From Clavaria fumosa (Eukaryota; Basidiomycota; Agaricomycetes; Agaricales; Clavariaceae), in contig OX637799.1 of assembly GCA_951802425.1 (NCBI GenBank), positions 868,001 through 932,000 on the forward strand: DNA of 64,000 nt, written 5' to 3'. The notes beneath the pieces were generated by a model. It was given only the letters and a program-made list of their open reading frames with translations. It ran no database searches and was not told the DNA's origin. A program made the translations under genes and the position numbers. Below, piece after piece: positions 54,447-64,000 of the stretch (its first letter is position 1; the number at the start of each line of letters is the position of its first letter).

Positions 54447-57400
54447 TTAATGGCGAGGCCGAAGGTTCCGGGTTGCTCCGGAGCGTTGCGGACGAGTTTC
54501 TGCAGTGTCGTCGTCGGTGGTTTCATTATCGGATTCATCGGATAGGTCAGCCGCTTGGTTTTGCTCATCTTCTCTGTCGATAGAGTTGGGTGACGCCTCG
54601 TGTATTTGATAGGGAGAGATGTCCTCGTTTATCTCCGTCGTTTGGTCGATGATAGAAGTGACCGGAATCGATGTTTGCGACCTCGGATAGTAGGGAATGA
54701 TGCGGAAAGCTGCGTAGTGGATTTTGGAAACGGCGCCGTCGAGTTCCGAGAGAATATAGGCGCCATATTGTGTTCGGCGAACGACGATCATCGGTCCGAA
54801 GAATCGCGGTTTTGTTTTTCGATTTAATTCCATTTCAACGGCCGAATTGCGGATCAATACCAACGATCCGGGTTGGAAGTCGTAGTCGATAATAGACTTC
54901 CGGTGTGCGTCGATGAACTGCTTGACGGATTGTTTGCGGGCAGCGAGCACTTTATCGGCGATTGTTGCTAGATCTTCTTCTCGTTTTTGCAGTTGGCGGG
55001 CACGAAGGGCTATCAGTTCCGGAGTGGTCATCGGGGCGTCGGCGGTCGGAATTAAATATGTTGCTTCGGATATGTCGAAGGGGAAAAGCGGTTCGACGCC
55101 ATGTGCGATGTAAAATGGGGAGTGGCCGGTGGACCGTTGGATCGTGGTTCGTTCTGCCCAAATGACTGAGGGTAAAACGTCCGGCCATTTCGATTCGTCT
55201 CCATCTGCTGCTTTGATTAACGACTCACGGACCGATCGATGGGCACGTTCGATGACGCCGTTAGCGCGGGAGTTGTATCCGGATATACGGATGTGATGGA
55301 TTCCGTACCGTTTCTTAAGGAAATCGAGGGCTTTGATAAATGGGGCTCCGTTATCCATGATAATCTCTTCTACTGCTCCCCATCGGCATAGTATATCTTC
55401 GAATATGAAGGTTCCGAGAAGTCGGGCGGTCTCGTTTCGTAGCGGTCTTGCTTCCGGATATGCGGATAACGAGCATCGGGCGTGGACGAGAAGTCGGAAA
55501 CCGCGGGCTCTTGGTAGGAACATAGTATCAATGTGCGCTCGACGGAAAAGACCGGCCGGTGTAGCGACCGTCGGTGGAATGAAGATCTTCCGGATTTGCC
55601 GAGTTTGGCATTGGTGACAAGTTTTGACAAACCATTTTACGTCTTGATCCAGCACCGGCCACCAGAACCGATTTAGAATACGTGTCCGGATAACGTAAAC
55701 GCCTTTGTGGCCGAGTGAATCGTGTGCCTCTGTGATAATTGCGAGACGTTTGTGGTCCGGAGGTACTACTTGGTGGTATCCGTTAGGTCGGCGACGCCAT
55801 AATTTGTCATCTAGGATGAAGAACTCGGATGCGGAGCGGACCAGTCGTCGGAACTGGTTTGCGTCAATGCCGGAGGGACGGATCGGGTTTCGAAGGAAAG
55901 ATTCAATTTTGCGAATCTGTTCTTCTCTTTTGTTTGCTGCATCGGATCGGGGTATAAGGACGGCGGAAGATTCGTTCGGGGTCGGTGATTCCTCGGGTGG
56001 TACCGTCGAATTGAGTAGCGTCGATCCTGTGTAAACTTTGAAGCGAGTATGGGTGATGCCGGCGAGTCGTGTCTCGGATGTGTAGGAAGCGTCCGGTGCT
56101 CGATTCATGTGTTCCATGGCGAATACGTAGCTCCGATCGATCCATTCTTCGTGATCTTCAGACTCGGTATCTTCTTCACCATCTGCGGCACGTCGGCGTG
56201 ATAGTCCGTCGGCTCCGGTGTGCTTATCTGCGGGAATATGAACAAGATCGAAATCGAAGAGTAGTATACCGGCAATCCATCGATTCATGGCAGCGTTGGG
56301 TTGAATGTCCGGATTGTTTAGCATACCCTTAATGAACTTCGCGTCCATTTCGACAGTAAATTTCGGAAGGCCTATAAGGTAAATCCGGTACGACCGAAGT
56401 GCGCGGAAGAGTCCGTATAATTCGATTTTTGCTTGTGAGTATCGGGCCTCGCGTTCGTTCCAGGTAATGGAGCCAAAGCGGGAGGGATATCGTATTCCAT
56501 CTTCTCCAATTTGGAAGAGTGCGAAACCAACGGCGATATTTGATGAGTCGACGGCGAGGATTACGGGTTGTCCGGAGCGGTAGTCGATTGGTCGGATGGC
56601 GGATGAGTTCAGAATCGCGTGTTTGAGTCGGTCCATCGAGTTTTGTTCTTCTTTTTCGAATCTGAATGGCACGTCCTTGCGAGTTAGACTGACAAGAGGT
56701 CGGGCAAGTACGGCGTAGTTTTTAATGAATATCCGGAGTAGTCCGCAAACCCCTAAAAATGATCGGACATCGGTCAGGGTTTTGCAAGGAGGCCAGTCCC
56801 GGATACGCTGAACGTTGGAGGCATCCGGAACTCGTCCTTCGTATGTGCACGTATGTCCGGTAACGACTGCTTCGGGAACGCAAATTGTCGTTTTCTTGCC
56901 GTTAAAGGTTCCTCCGACTTTCTTGATTCGTTGGAGCACCCGGTTGACGTTATTTAAATGCTCCCAAACAAATCGTCGTATTTGCGGATTCTCAGGGATC
57001 GTCTCGTAGGTGCCGTCCGGAAGCTCGTATCGGGTTTCCGGGCCCTTGATCGCTACATCGTCTACGAATGGGATGGTTACGTGCGGAATTTCATCTTGTA
57101 GAACATGCGTGACGTCTCCATGCATAATCTGCGTCGCGTTGGTGTATCCCATGGGGACGCAGGTGAGCCGTTTTGCTCCGAGAGGGGTTTGAAACGTGGT
57201 GAGGTCTCGGCTTCGTTCGTCCAGAGACCGCTGATCGAAGGAGACGAAAAGGTCGAGTGATCCGTAACATCCGCGTCCGGCGAATGATTCCGCAAAAACC
57301 TCCATTATCGGGGGGACCGCGGAATCGCCGATAGTGATTTTGTTAAGCGGCTGGAGGTTGTGCACGAGTCGGAGAGACTTTCCGTCTTTCTTTAACACGC

Positions 57401-58184
57401 AAAACCACTGGGACCGATAAGAAGAGTTGGATTCTTCATAAACGCCGGCTGCGATCTTTTCCCGGATTACTTTGAGAACTTCGTCGTAAATACCGGGGGG
57501 AATCGGTATATTTTTGAAGATCCAAGGGATATGTTCGACTGTCGGGATAATAATCGGATCGAAGTATTTTGCGTCGAATCGTCCTTTTTCGGTCTCTTTC
57601 CAAGCGAAGGCGTCTTCCTGGGCTTTAATAAGATGGTGAACGAGTTTTTCTTCCTCCGGCCATAAGAATCCGGTGGGGTTGGCGTTGTGCGTGTCTTTCC
57701 GGTTTTGAGTGTATCGAAGACCGGGGGTGAAATCGGGGGGATGGGTCGGAAGAGTTGGCATATCGGCTAGGGGGTCCGGGTGTCGGCGTCGGACAATCCG
57801 GAATTCTTTGGGTACTGTCGCTTTGATCGGATTGACGCGATTCGCGACTTTCTTATATTTCTTTCCCAAGTAAACTGGAAGAACGGCGTCCGTAGACAGG
57901 GAATTTATTTCGGGGGTTTTGTTGTACAAGGGGGTTGCAACATTTGGACGCGACGGTTCACGTCCGATAGCGATTGGGGAATCAGCGGAATCGAGAGAAA
58001 CGTCCGAGATACTGATACAGGGGAAGGGGTCGAGAGAGACTGGGTTTATAAGGGAAAACGATAAGGGAACGTGAACGGAAGTAGGAAAAATGGCTGGAGT
58101 CTCGTATCTGGGTATAGCTTCCGTGTCCGCATTGATCGGAGGTAAGTCCGTTGGTTTGCGGACATTCGAGGCTCCAGCTCTCAA
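54447..58184 (-). CDS. pol (RT, RNase H, integrase) of the intact gypsy element
   Basis: 1,245 uninterrupted codons. RT: WFCVLKKDGKSLRLVHNLQPLNK, SLDLFVSFDQ, TPLGAKRLTCVPMGYTNA, and catalytic FVDDVAIKG. RNase H: VILAVDSSNIAVGFALFQ and MDAKFIKGML. Integrase: zinc finger HDSLGHKGVY...CHQCQ, then DDE (HIDTMFLP; IMDNGAPF; NGVIERAHRS). A Ser/Thr- and acid-rich tail follows, with no chromodomain. The N-terminal 150 residues carry no protease. It should be expressed as a gag-pol fusion by frameshift. Confidence 0.9.
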   Translation of the reverse strand: MRAGASNVRKPTDLPPINADTEAIPRYETPAIFPTSVHVPLSFSLINPVSLDPFPCISISDVSLDSADSPIAIGREPSRPNVATPLYNKTPEINSLSTDAVLPVYLGKKYKKVANRVNPIKATVPKEFRIVRRRHPDPLADMPTLPTHPPDFTPGLRYTQNRKDTHNANPTGFLWPEEEKLVHHLIKAQEDAFAWKETEKGRFDAKYFDPIIIPTVEHIPWIFKNIPIPPGIYDEVLKVIREKIAAGVYEESNSSYRSQWFCVLKKDGKSLRLVHNLQPLNKITIGDSAVPPIMEVFAESFAGRGCYGSLDLFVSFDQRSLDERSRDLTTFQTPLGAKRLTCVPMGYTNATQIMHGDVTHVLQDEIPHVTIPFVDDVAIKGPETRYELPDGTYETIPENPQIRRFVWEHLNNVNRVLQRIKKVGGTFNGKKTTICVPEAVVTGHTCTYEGRVPDASNVQRIRDWPPCKTLTDVRSFLGVCGLLRIFIKNYAVLARPLVSLTRKDVPFRFEKEEQNSMDRLKHAILNSSAIRPIDYRSGQPVILAVDSSNIAVGFALFQIGEDGIRYPSRFGSITWNEREARYSQAKIELYGLFRALRSYRIYLIGLPKFTVEMDAKFIKGMLNNPDIQPNAAMNRWIAGILLFDFDLVHIPADKHTGADGLSRRRAADGEEDTESEDHEEWIDRSYVFAMEHMNRAPDASYTSETRLAGITHTRFKVYTGSTLLNSTVPPEESPTPNESSAVLIPRSDAANKREEQIRKIESFLRNPIRPSGIDANQFRRLVRSASEFFILDDKLWRRRPNGYHQVVPPDHKRLAIITEAHDSLGHKGVYVIRTRILNRFWWPVLDQDVKWFVKTCHQCQTRQIRKIFIPPTVATPAGLFRRAHIDTMFLPRARGFRLLVHARCSLSAYPEARPLRNETARLLGTFIFEDILCRWGAVEEIIMDNGAPFIKALDFLKKRYGIHHIRISGYNSRANGVIERAHRSVRESLIKAADGDESKWPDVLPSVIWAERTTIQRSTGHSPFYIAHGVEPLFPFDISEATYLIPTADAPMTTPELIALRARQLQKREEDLATIADKVLAARKQSVKQFIDAHRKSIIDYDFQPGSLVLIRNSAVEMELNRKTKPRFFGPMIVVRRTQYGAYILSELDGAVSKIHYAAFRIIPYYPRSQTSIPVTSIIDQTTEINEDISPYQIHEASPNSIDREDEQNQAADLSDESDNETTDDDTAETRPQRSGATRNLRPRH

Positions 58185-58192
58185 AAATCCGG
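58178..58192 (-). promoter_or_regulatory. probable -1 frameshift site between gag and pol
   Basis: At the gag stop the minus strand reads GGATTTTTGAGA. In gag frame this is GAT TTT TGA; slipping back one base on the T run gives TTT TTG AGA, which is the pol frame. The last gag codon and the stop lie within the slip run, so translation of pol most simply needs a -1 shift here. Confidence 0.5.
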
Positions 58193-60178
58193 ATGCGGTT
58201 TCTTGTTCTTCAAGGATTTGCGGATCGGGATTCGCTCCTTCGTTGGCACTATGATTCTTTCTCCGGTGTTTGGATCGTTGAGAATAAGGTCCTGGGCCCC
58301 GTGGGGATGGTCAATCGTTTGGGAACCGGTTAACATGAAAAACGGTCGTCCGACAAGAACCTCGCAGGGCAACGTGTCTGCTACTTGCATTTGAACATGG
58401 AATGTGCACGGACCGATCTGTAGGGGGAAATTCTTGATGAGTCCGAGGGTCGGAGCGATGGTGCCATGAGAGGATTCCATGTGAATAACATTCTCGGAGT
58501 GTAGTGGGTTGCCGAGTTTCTCCCAAACGTCTCTTCGCATTGCCACGATTGAGCTGCCTTGGTCGAGCAGGCACTCCGCGGCGATCCGGTTGTCCAATAT
58601 CCCTTCTACGATGCGGAGCGGAGCAGCGTCGACGGCGACAACAAGATCGGAGGTGTCCGGGACCGTAATGTTTGTATAGAGCGTATCCTGTACGACGGAC
58701 GCGGTGACCGGAACGCGACGAGCGGTAACCACATCCTTCATCTTTTTGCGGATGTCTCCGGAAATGGCGAGTAGTTCGCGAGGTGTGACGCGGACTGGCA
58801 TGTCGAGTGCGCGATCGAATACTTGTTGAACGGTTACCGGATTTTCGATCGGAGCTTGGTAATGGTACTGGACGTCGGGTCGTTCGATTTTCTCCGGCTT
58901 TGATGGACGAGTGACCTGAGGCGGCGTAATAACAACGGCGGGTGGGGGCGGTAACCTAGATGGCTGAGGATCGGTATTCCTGGGTGTGGGTGCTTTCCTT
59001 TTGCCCTTGTCTACTTTCTTCGCGACATCGTTTGCAAAGGTGCGGACCATGTTTTCCAACACGGTATTCTCGTCATCTTCCTCGTCCGAATCGTCTTCCA
59101 TGTCCGGGGGGTGAGCGGATCGTCCGATCGGCTGTGCTTCAAATACCGCGGTTGTCGCCGGTTGCGTGTTCTGGGATTGGTATGTAGCGTAGTACTTGTC
59201 GAAGCGCTCGGATAGGTTGTTCCCTGAGATAGTGCCTGGCAAATATCGTCCGGAGGGGAGACAAATCCTGCCTTCTGTGTTCCGTATACATTTGCCGGAC
59301 TTAATGTATTCGAGGGCCTTCGGACAGGCACTAACAAAATGACCTATTTCCGAACAGAAATTACACGTCCGGCCTGCGGGAGAGTTCGTTGTCCGGGGAG
59401 CGGAGTGTCTTGCCGGTTCGAGAGATTGGGCTGTCAAAATCGATTCCAGGCGAGCCATTGTGGAAGCGAATGTTGCCCATGCTGCGGACATATCAAATTC
59501 TTCCTTCTTGACTACCGGTTTCGTTTCTCTCCCGGGGGCTGAAGATGCGAGACGGACGGGTCCGGAAAGTTGATCGGTTGTCGCAGAGTGGGGGGACGTC
59601 GAGGAGAGAAGAAATTCAGCTGCACCATGTACTTCATTCATGGGGTAAGGATCCTCCGGATGGTGGTTTGGTAGTATGATAGCGAGTCGGCTTTCGATCC
59701 GACGCCTTGTATGATCCCCAAATCCGAGGATGTAAAGTCGGTTCCTGTCATTTGTGGACATACGCTGTGATGTGATCAAGTGCGAGGTGATCCGGAGAAA
59801 GTCCCGATAGTATTCTCCGTGTTCTGCGCGCGTGTAAACTCCCTTTTGGGCCGAGTCCGATATGAAACGGTCCAGGTCGGCGACGGAAAATAAGCGACCT
59901 CCATCAGATCCTGGATAAAGTCGTCGGACGGCCGCTTTGAAGGTATCCCACGTCCATACCGGGTCCGGGTCAGGTGAAAGAGTCTCCCAGAGGAGACACG
60001 TATCGGTGTCGAGATAGTGCTTGGCGTACCGAATTAAATCGGGTTCTGGAACGTCCGGGTTGACGCCGGTGAGCACGATGTCGATGTCCTCGAAGTACCG
60101 GTTGAGGTGTGTCGGTACTCCGTCAAAGGCAGGGGCCCCGTGGGCGCCACGGAGCGGATATCTCGGTTGGTTGGCCAT
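58181..60178 (-). CDS. gag and aspartic protease of the intact gypsy element
   Basis: 665 aa from the ATG at 60178. N-terminal capsid-like helical region (FKAAVRRLYPGSDGG, GEYYRDFLRI, YILGFGDHTRRRIESRL). Zinc knuckle CNFCSEIGHFVSAC (CX2CX4HX4C) in the middle, then an acidic and Lys-rich linker. A retropepsin-like region has LLDQGSSIVAM (catalytic Asp in DQGS rather than the usual D[ST]G) and VLVGRPFFML. Protease is thus in the gag frame, not in pol. Ends TGA at 58183-58181, overlapping pol. Confidence 0.88.
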   Translation of the reverse strand: MANQPRYPLRGAHGAPAFDGVPTHLNRYFEDIDIVLTGVNPDVPEPDLIRYAKHYLDTDTCLLWETLSPDPDPVWTWDTFKAAVRRLYPGSDGGRLFSVADLDRFISDSAQKGVYTRAEHGEYYRDFLRITSHLITSQRMSTNDRNRLYILGFGDHTRRRIESRLAIILPNHHPEDPYPMNEVHGAAEFLLSSTSPHSATTDQLSGPVRLASSAPGRETKPVVKKEEFDMSAAWATFASTMARLESILTAQSLEPARHSAPRTTNSPAGRTCNFCSEIGHFVSACPKALEYIKSGKCIRNTEGRICLPSGRYLPGTISGNNLSERFDKYYATYQSQNTQPATTAVFEAQPIGRSAHPPDMEDDSDEEDDENTVLENMVRTFANDVAKKVDKGKRKAPTPRNTDPQPSRLPPPPAVVITPPQVTRPSKPEKIERPDVQYHYQAPIENPVTVQQVFDRALDMPVRVTPRELLAISGDIRKKMKDVVTARRVPVTASVVQDTLYTNITVPDTSDLVVAVDAAPLRIVEGILDNRIAAECLLDQGSSIVAMRRDVWEKLGNPLHSENVIHMESSHGTIAPTLGLIKNFPLQIGPCTFHVQMQVADTLPCEVLVGRPFFMLTGSQTIDHPHGAQDLILNDPNTGERIIVPTKERIPIRKSLKNKKPHPDF

Positions 60179-60544
60179 TTGTATTGGTGCGTGGGGCGGT
60201 GAGTGAACTTCGTCTGGTGAATTCTGAGGTGTTTCGGGCGGGAAATGAAGGATGTCTGGTTCAAGGGGAAGTGGTGTAAGCGGTGAGTGTGGTTGTTCGA
60301 AGGTCTGTGGTAGTGAGGGATCCGGAGTGGTGAAACTCGTGTGGGAGTAGACAATGGATGAGATACTGGGAATGTCCGATGGAAGAAGGTGGGAAGTTTC
60401 AATTACTTCTCCGGGGGGTTCGGAGGGCGGTGGTTCTGTGATCGGATTCGGGTTTCGACTTCTCAGGCGTTCGGAGCGTCGAGGCTGAGGAGCGGATGAG
60501 CCTCTGGGAATCCTTGAGGGTGGTAGTGAAGACGTCTTGTTGAA

Positions 60545-60563
60545 CCCCTCGCGGTGGGCTCCA
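60545..60563 (-). other. tRNA primer-binding site
   Basis: Four bases inside the 5' LTR the minus strand reads TGGAGCCCACCGCGAGG, complementary to a tRNA 3' end finishing ...GGGCTCCA. The primer tRNA's identity was not determined. Confidence 0.65.
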
Positions 60564-60567
60564 GAAT

Positions 60568-61485
60568 TGTAGTGGGTATTACGGTTCTTGCTGCAACTGC
60601 TTGATTACAGTCAAGTCCTTCAGGGGTTCCTGTAAGGCGTTAGAGATTCACCAAACACCCTTGAGGATGTGGAGTATGAATTCAAAATGTGTGAGAAATA
60701 GAAATATACGGTGTCCGGGATATTCTGCTATGTGTCCGATAAAATCCGATAAGGATGGTGCGATAAGACGAAGGGCCGGCAACGACGGAGGCCAGCGGAT
60801 CGAAGGTTGCGACGACGGGTGAGCTTAGGTGAGGTTTCTAACAGAGAGAAGGGGTTCAGAAAGCTGTATTTCAGAGAGGTCCGGAGTGTACTTAAGTACA
60901 GTTCTGTAAGTACAGCAAATTGGAATGTACGGAAATGTCCGGAAAACACATGGAACAGCGCCATGTCGCGTGAAGGGTTACATGAAGGAGTTATATCACA
61001 AGGGAAATGAGTAGCTCGGAGGAATGAAATGTCCGATAACTAGCAAATGTCCGGACCGCTCATAAACTGAAGGAAAGTGGGGCTGGTACAGCAAAGGGGT
61101 ACTAAGAACAATGGACAAGGTACTGCAAAGGGTTTGAAACGTTTAAACGATTGAATGGTTGAAAGGGATCAAAATATGAAATTTACAGCATGGTATATGA
61201 AATAAAGGAATGGGAATGGAATAGTGTGTATGTCGAGCGCTGACCGTGCTGGAGAGGTGAAATAGAGAGGCGTGGGCGGTGTGTGAGAGCGGTGGGCTGT
61301 GATCGTCACGGGGGATTGAAGACCGAAGTGTCCGATATCGGACATGTATCGGATACTATCGGTCGTTATCGGACGGTGTCGGATCGTTATCGGTTCGTAT
61401 CGCACGTAATTTCTTTGGATCGCAAAACATCCGGATAGTCGGTATCTGTCATGTTTCCGTGTTTAGATCGCATATGGTCCTTACA
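60568..61485 (-). repeat. 5' LTR of the intact gypsy element
   Basis: Same 918-bp sequence as 51594-52511, the visible change being one substitution. Drives gag-pol transcription leftward. Confidence 0.93.
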
Positions 61486-64000
61486 CCGGGTTCACCCCTG
61501 TGGGTGGGTGGAGTCCCCCATTCCATGGGTGCCAGCTGTAGTTGAGGAAGAAGGGTGTCTGCCCTGTTGCTGAGTGCTTGCAGTTGTTAAGGGCAAATTC
61601 TGCTGTCAACAACCACTCAGCCCAGTCATCCTGGAGGTGATCCATGTAGGCCTGGAGATAGATCTCCATCTCCTGGTTCGCCCGTTCCATCTGTCCATCA
61701 GTCTGCAGATGAAAGGCTGTACTTGGATTTGCTTTTACCTGAATCATGGAGTAGAACTCCTTCATGAAGCGGGACACAAACTGGGAGCCTCAGTCACTCA
61801 CAACCTTGTGAGGGACTCCATGGTCATGAAACACTCAATCTCGGAGGAGGCACACCACTCCAAGTCCTGTGAGGTCAAGCCCAATCACTTCAAGCAGTGT
61901 CCATTTTGTGAACTTGTCGATGATGACAAGGATGGCATTATGTCCATGGGGAGAGGGGGAGAGGACCAACTATGTCCCATGAGATCACTGACCAGGGACC
62001 ATCGGGAACTGGGTGGGGGTGGAGTGGGGCAGCATGCTTGGTATGGTCAGGCATCATCTGCTGGCATGTCTCACACCCCTGGGCATACCAATCCGCATCT
62101 TTCACCATGTCTGGCCACCAATAACCCTTCACTAGTGCTGCTCTCAACTTCCAGGGCCCAGGGTGTCCAGCAGCAGGGAGGTCATGCTCAAATTTGAGGA
62201 CAGCCTCACGAGCTCCTAGGGGGACCCAAGTGACTATCCCCTTTTGCCAGAGTCCAGCACGATCTCACGTCCACCCATCATCAGGCTCCTCCAGCTTCTG
62301 TATGTGTACCGTGCTATTTTTCTGGAGTAGTGTCTCCATTTCCAATGTGAATGACACACGAACTTCCATTTCTGGAAAAACCTGCACTGGTGCATCCTCC
62401 TCCACCATCTCTCCATAGTCTGGTCTCCAGGAGAGTGCATCCGCCTTTGTGTTTGACTTGCCAGTGTGATATTTTATCTCAAAGTCAAAGCACTGGAGCT
62501 CCCCAACCCAATGGACCTGTCTTGGTTTCAACTTCTGGGGCTTCCAGAAGTACTGGAGGTTTGCATGGTCTGTCCAGATCTCAATCATCTCATCTGCTCC
62601 AATGAGGTATGCCTGCCACTTGTGAAGTGCCTGAATCACAGCTAAGAACTCCTTGTCATACACATTGTAGTTCTTCTCAGCTGCAGTGAGGGCCTTGGAG
62701 ATGTAATCCATGACTCTCCAGGTCTCATCCATCTGCTGCTGTGAAAGGACTCCACTGGTCACCAAGTTACTCACATCTGTCTCTACCTTCCATCTCCCTT
62801 TATTTTGTGGCAGAGCCAAGACTGGGGCTGATACAAGTGCCAGGCAAAGATCTTGGAAGGCTGCTTCCTCCTCCTCCTCCCATTTCCATGGGACCTTCCC
62901 AGTCAGCTGGAATAGCAGTTTAGCATGAGCAGAGAGGTTCAGGATGTGCTGACGGAGGTAGTTTAGCATCCCATTGAACCTCCAGACCTCTTTCACATTC
63001 CTTGGTTGTGGCCAGTTATGGATTGCCACGCCTTTAGCTGGGTCATGCTCCAAACAGTTGTGGGAGATCTTCATCCCAAGGAACAGGATCTCATCCTTCT
63101 CAAACTCACACTTGCTGAGTCTGAGACACAGCCCATTCTCCCTGAACTTCCACAGGACCTGATCCATCCAGTACCAATGTGTTGCCAAATCCTCTGCAAA
63201 CACAAACACATCATCCACATAAGCCCAGACATGTCCTCCTGCAATCTCCTCCCTCAACACATGATTCATGAAGTGCTGGAAGGTGGCAGGTGCATTCTGC
63301 AGTCCAAACCACATGACAGCTGGTTTGAAGAGTCCACAGGGTGTCAGGAAGGCACAGCGGTGCTGGTGCTCAGGCCAGACCTGCATAGATGGGAAACCTC
63401 CCTTTGCATCAATCTTAGAGTAGATTGACGCTCCTTTAAGCACACCCACTGTGTCTCAGATGGGGGAGGGGGTACTTGTCCTTGATCAGGTGCGCATTCA
63501 GCCTCGAGTAGTTGATAATCAGCTGCAGCTTGTCCTTCTCATGTTTGAAGAAGAAGGGGCTGGCATACGGGGATTTTGAGGGCCAGATTTGTCCAGAAGC
63601 AAGCTGCTCATCCACCCAACAGTTCATCTCCACCATCTCCTCCCTTGTCAGTGAGTATAGCTTGGAGGAGAGGTGCTCAGGGTCCTTTTTGAACTCAATC
63701 TTAATATTGAAGTCCAGTTGGGAGTGGGGAAGTTCATCCCACTCTGCTTCACTAAAAACTGAAGGGTAGCAGCTGGGCTAGAGTTGGGAAAATGGGTGTC
63801 CGGAATACTCATGGATGCAAGGGTACTCATTTTCAGTGGTGCAGGGGGTAGCAGGGACAGAGAACATGGTGGGGGGCAGTGGGTAAGGCTCAGCTCTGCC
63901 TTCTTCCAGTTGATGTCAGGGTTGTGTCACTTGAGCCAGTCATGCCCAAGGATGACCATGTGAGACTGGGTCTTTCCCAGCAGAAAGTGGATCTGCTCCT
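61486..64000 (-). pseudogene. outer chromovirus pol (PR end, RT, RNase H, integrase), decayed
   Basis: From right to left: MVILGHDWLK (end of protease, then TGA 63927-63929), an RT start YASPFFFKHEKDKLQLIINYSRLNAHLIKDKYPLPHL, a one-base frameshift near 63440-63460, ASIYSKIDAKGGF, YVDDVFVFAEDL, RNase H (TDVSNLVTSGVLSQ), TDHANLQYF, stop at 62265, integrase zinc finger region (GYWWPDMVKDADWYAQGCETCQ), core SWDIVGPLPLS, VSD-TGA-GSQFVSRFMKEF (TGA at 61790-61792) and AFHLQTDGQMERANQ. The reading resumes at 51593. Confidence 0.85.

Larger units (their letters stand above)
51594..61485 (-). mobile_element. intact Ty3/gypsy element with antisense Zn2Cys6-type gene
   Basis: 9,892 bp with two 918-bp LTRs, TG...CA ends and a 4-bp target duplication ccgg (51590-51593 and 61486-61489). 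Order on the minus strand: 5' LTR (61485-60568), primer site, gag-protease (60178-58181), pol (58184-54447), an opposite-strand five-exon gene (52669-54219), then the 3' LTR (52511-51594). The one LTR difference I saw is base 51735 a versus the matching g near 60709, so insertion is recent. CpG content is high, in sharp contrast to the element it sits in. Confidence 0.93.
50745..64000 (-). mobile_element. outer Ty3/gypsy chromovirus, interrupted, runs off the window
   Basis: Minus-strand element with protease end (VILGHDWLK), RT, RNase H, integrase and chromodomain between about 64000 and 51009. It is interrupted at 51593/61486 by the intact gypsy element. A candidate 3' LTR (50745-51000) follows a purine tract (minus strand aagaggggggtga). 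The 5' LTR lies beyond the right edge. CpG is nearly absent and conserved Arg codons have become TGA. Confidence 0.8.

Overview
The window is nuclear DNA of a filamentous basidiomycete, most likely an agaricomycete. The evidence is dense genes on both strands with many short introns (about 48-70 nt, GT..AG with CTRAY-like branch sites), fungal families (NuA4 Eaf6, a SNF5/Sfh1 chromatin subunit, an arrestin-like protein, a wax-synthase-type membrane protein, a NiCoT nickel carrier), and Ty1/copia and Ty3/gypsy LTR elements. No bacterial features are seen.

Bases 1-36,500 are the gene-rich part. In order they hold: the 3' end of an unidentified gene; three intact tandem HSL-type alpha/beta hydrolases (3470-8133, minus); a single-pass membrane protein; a family X DNA polymerase that appears to lack a catalytic Asp, head-to-head with queuosine salvage gene QNG1; a SNF5/Sfh1 remodeller subunit; an arrestin-like protein; a probable peroxin (PEX8); a mitochondrial NAD+-type carrier; two small unknown genes; a nickel transporter; a wax-synthase-like protein; a CTD-kinase-type cyclin; proteasome ATPase RPT5; and EAF6. 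These are largely housekeeping functions in chromatin, proteasome, tRNA modification and peroxisomes. Splice models given with exon positions were built by hand from reading frame plus splice signals.

Bases 36,666-51,593 and 61,486-64,000 are an AT-leaning, almost CpG-free transposon island. A copia element (36,666-44,647, 5-bp target duplication tcttg) has its 3' LTR split by a second insertion of about 3 kb carrying 232-bp-period repeats, a 1-kb near-perfect palindrome and a minisatellite. Beyond it lie a tandem CsaA-like tRNA-binding-domain ORF, an alpha-kinase relic, two large minisatellites and a decayed chromodomain gypsy element that runs off the right edge. Nearly all premature stops that I could place in these old elements are TGA where Arg is expected, the footprint of CpG (CGA to TGA) decay.

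Into the chromodomain element a CpG-rich, intact Ty3/gypsy element has jumped (51,594-61,485). Its 918-bp LTRs are nearly identical, the target duplication is ccgg, and the gag-protease and pol frames are open. Between pol and the 3' LTR it carries, on the opposite strand, a complete five-exon gene (445 aa, 52,669-54,219) whose product has a fungal Zn(II)2Cys6-like cysteine cluster. This retroelement with an antisense, intron-containing, putative DNA-binding accessory gene is the most notable system in the window.
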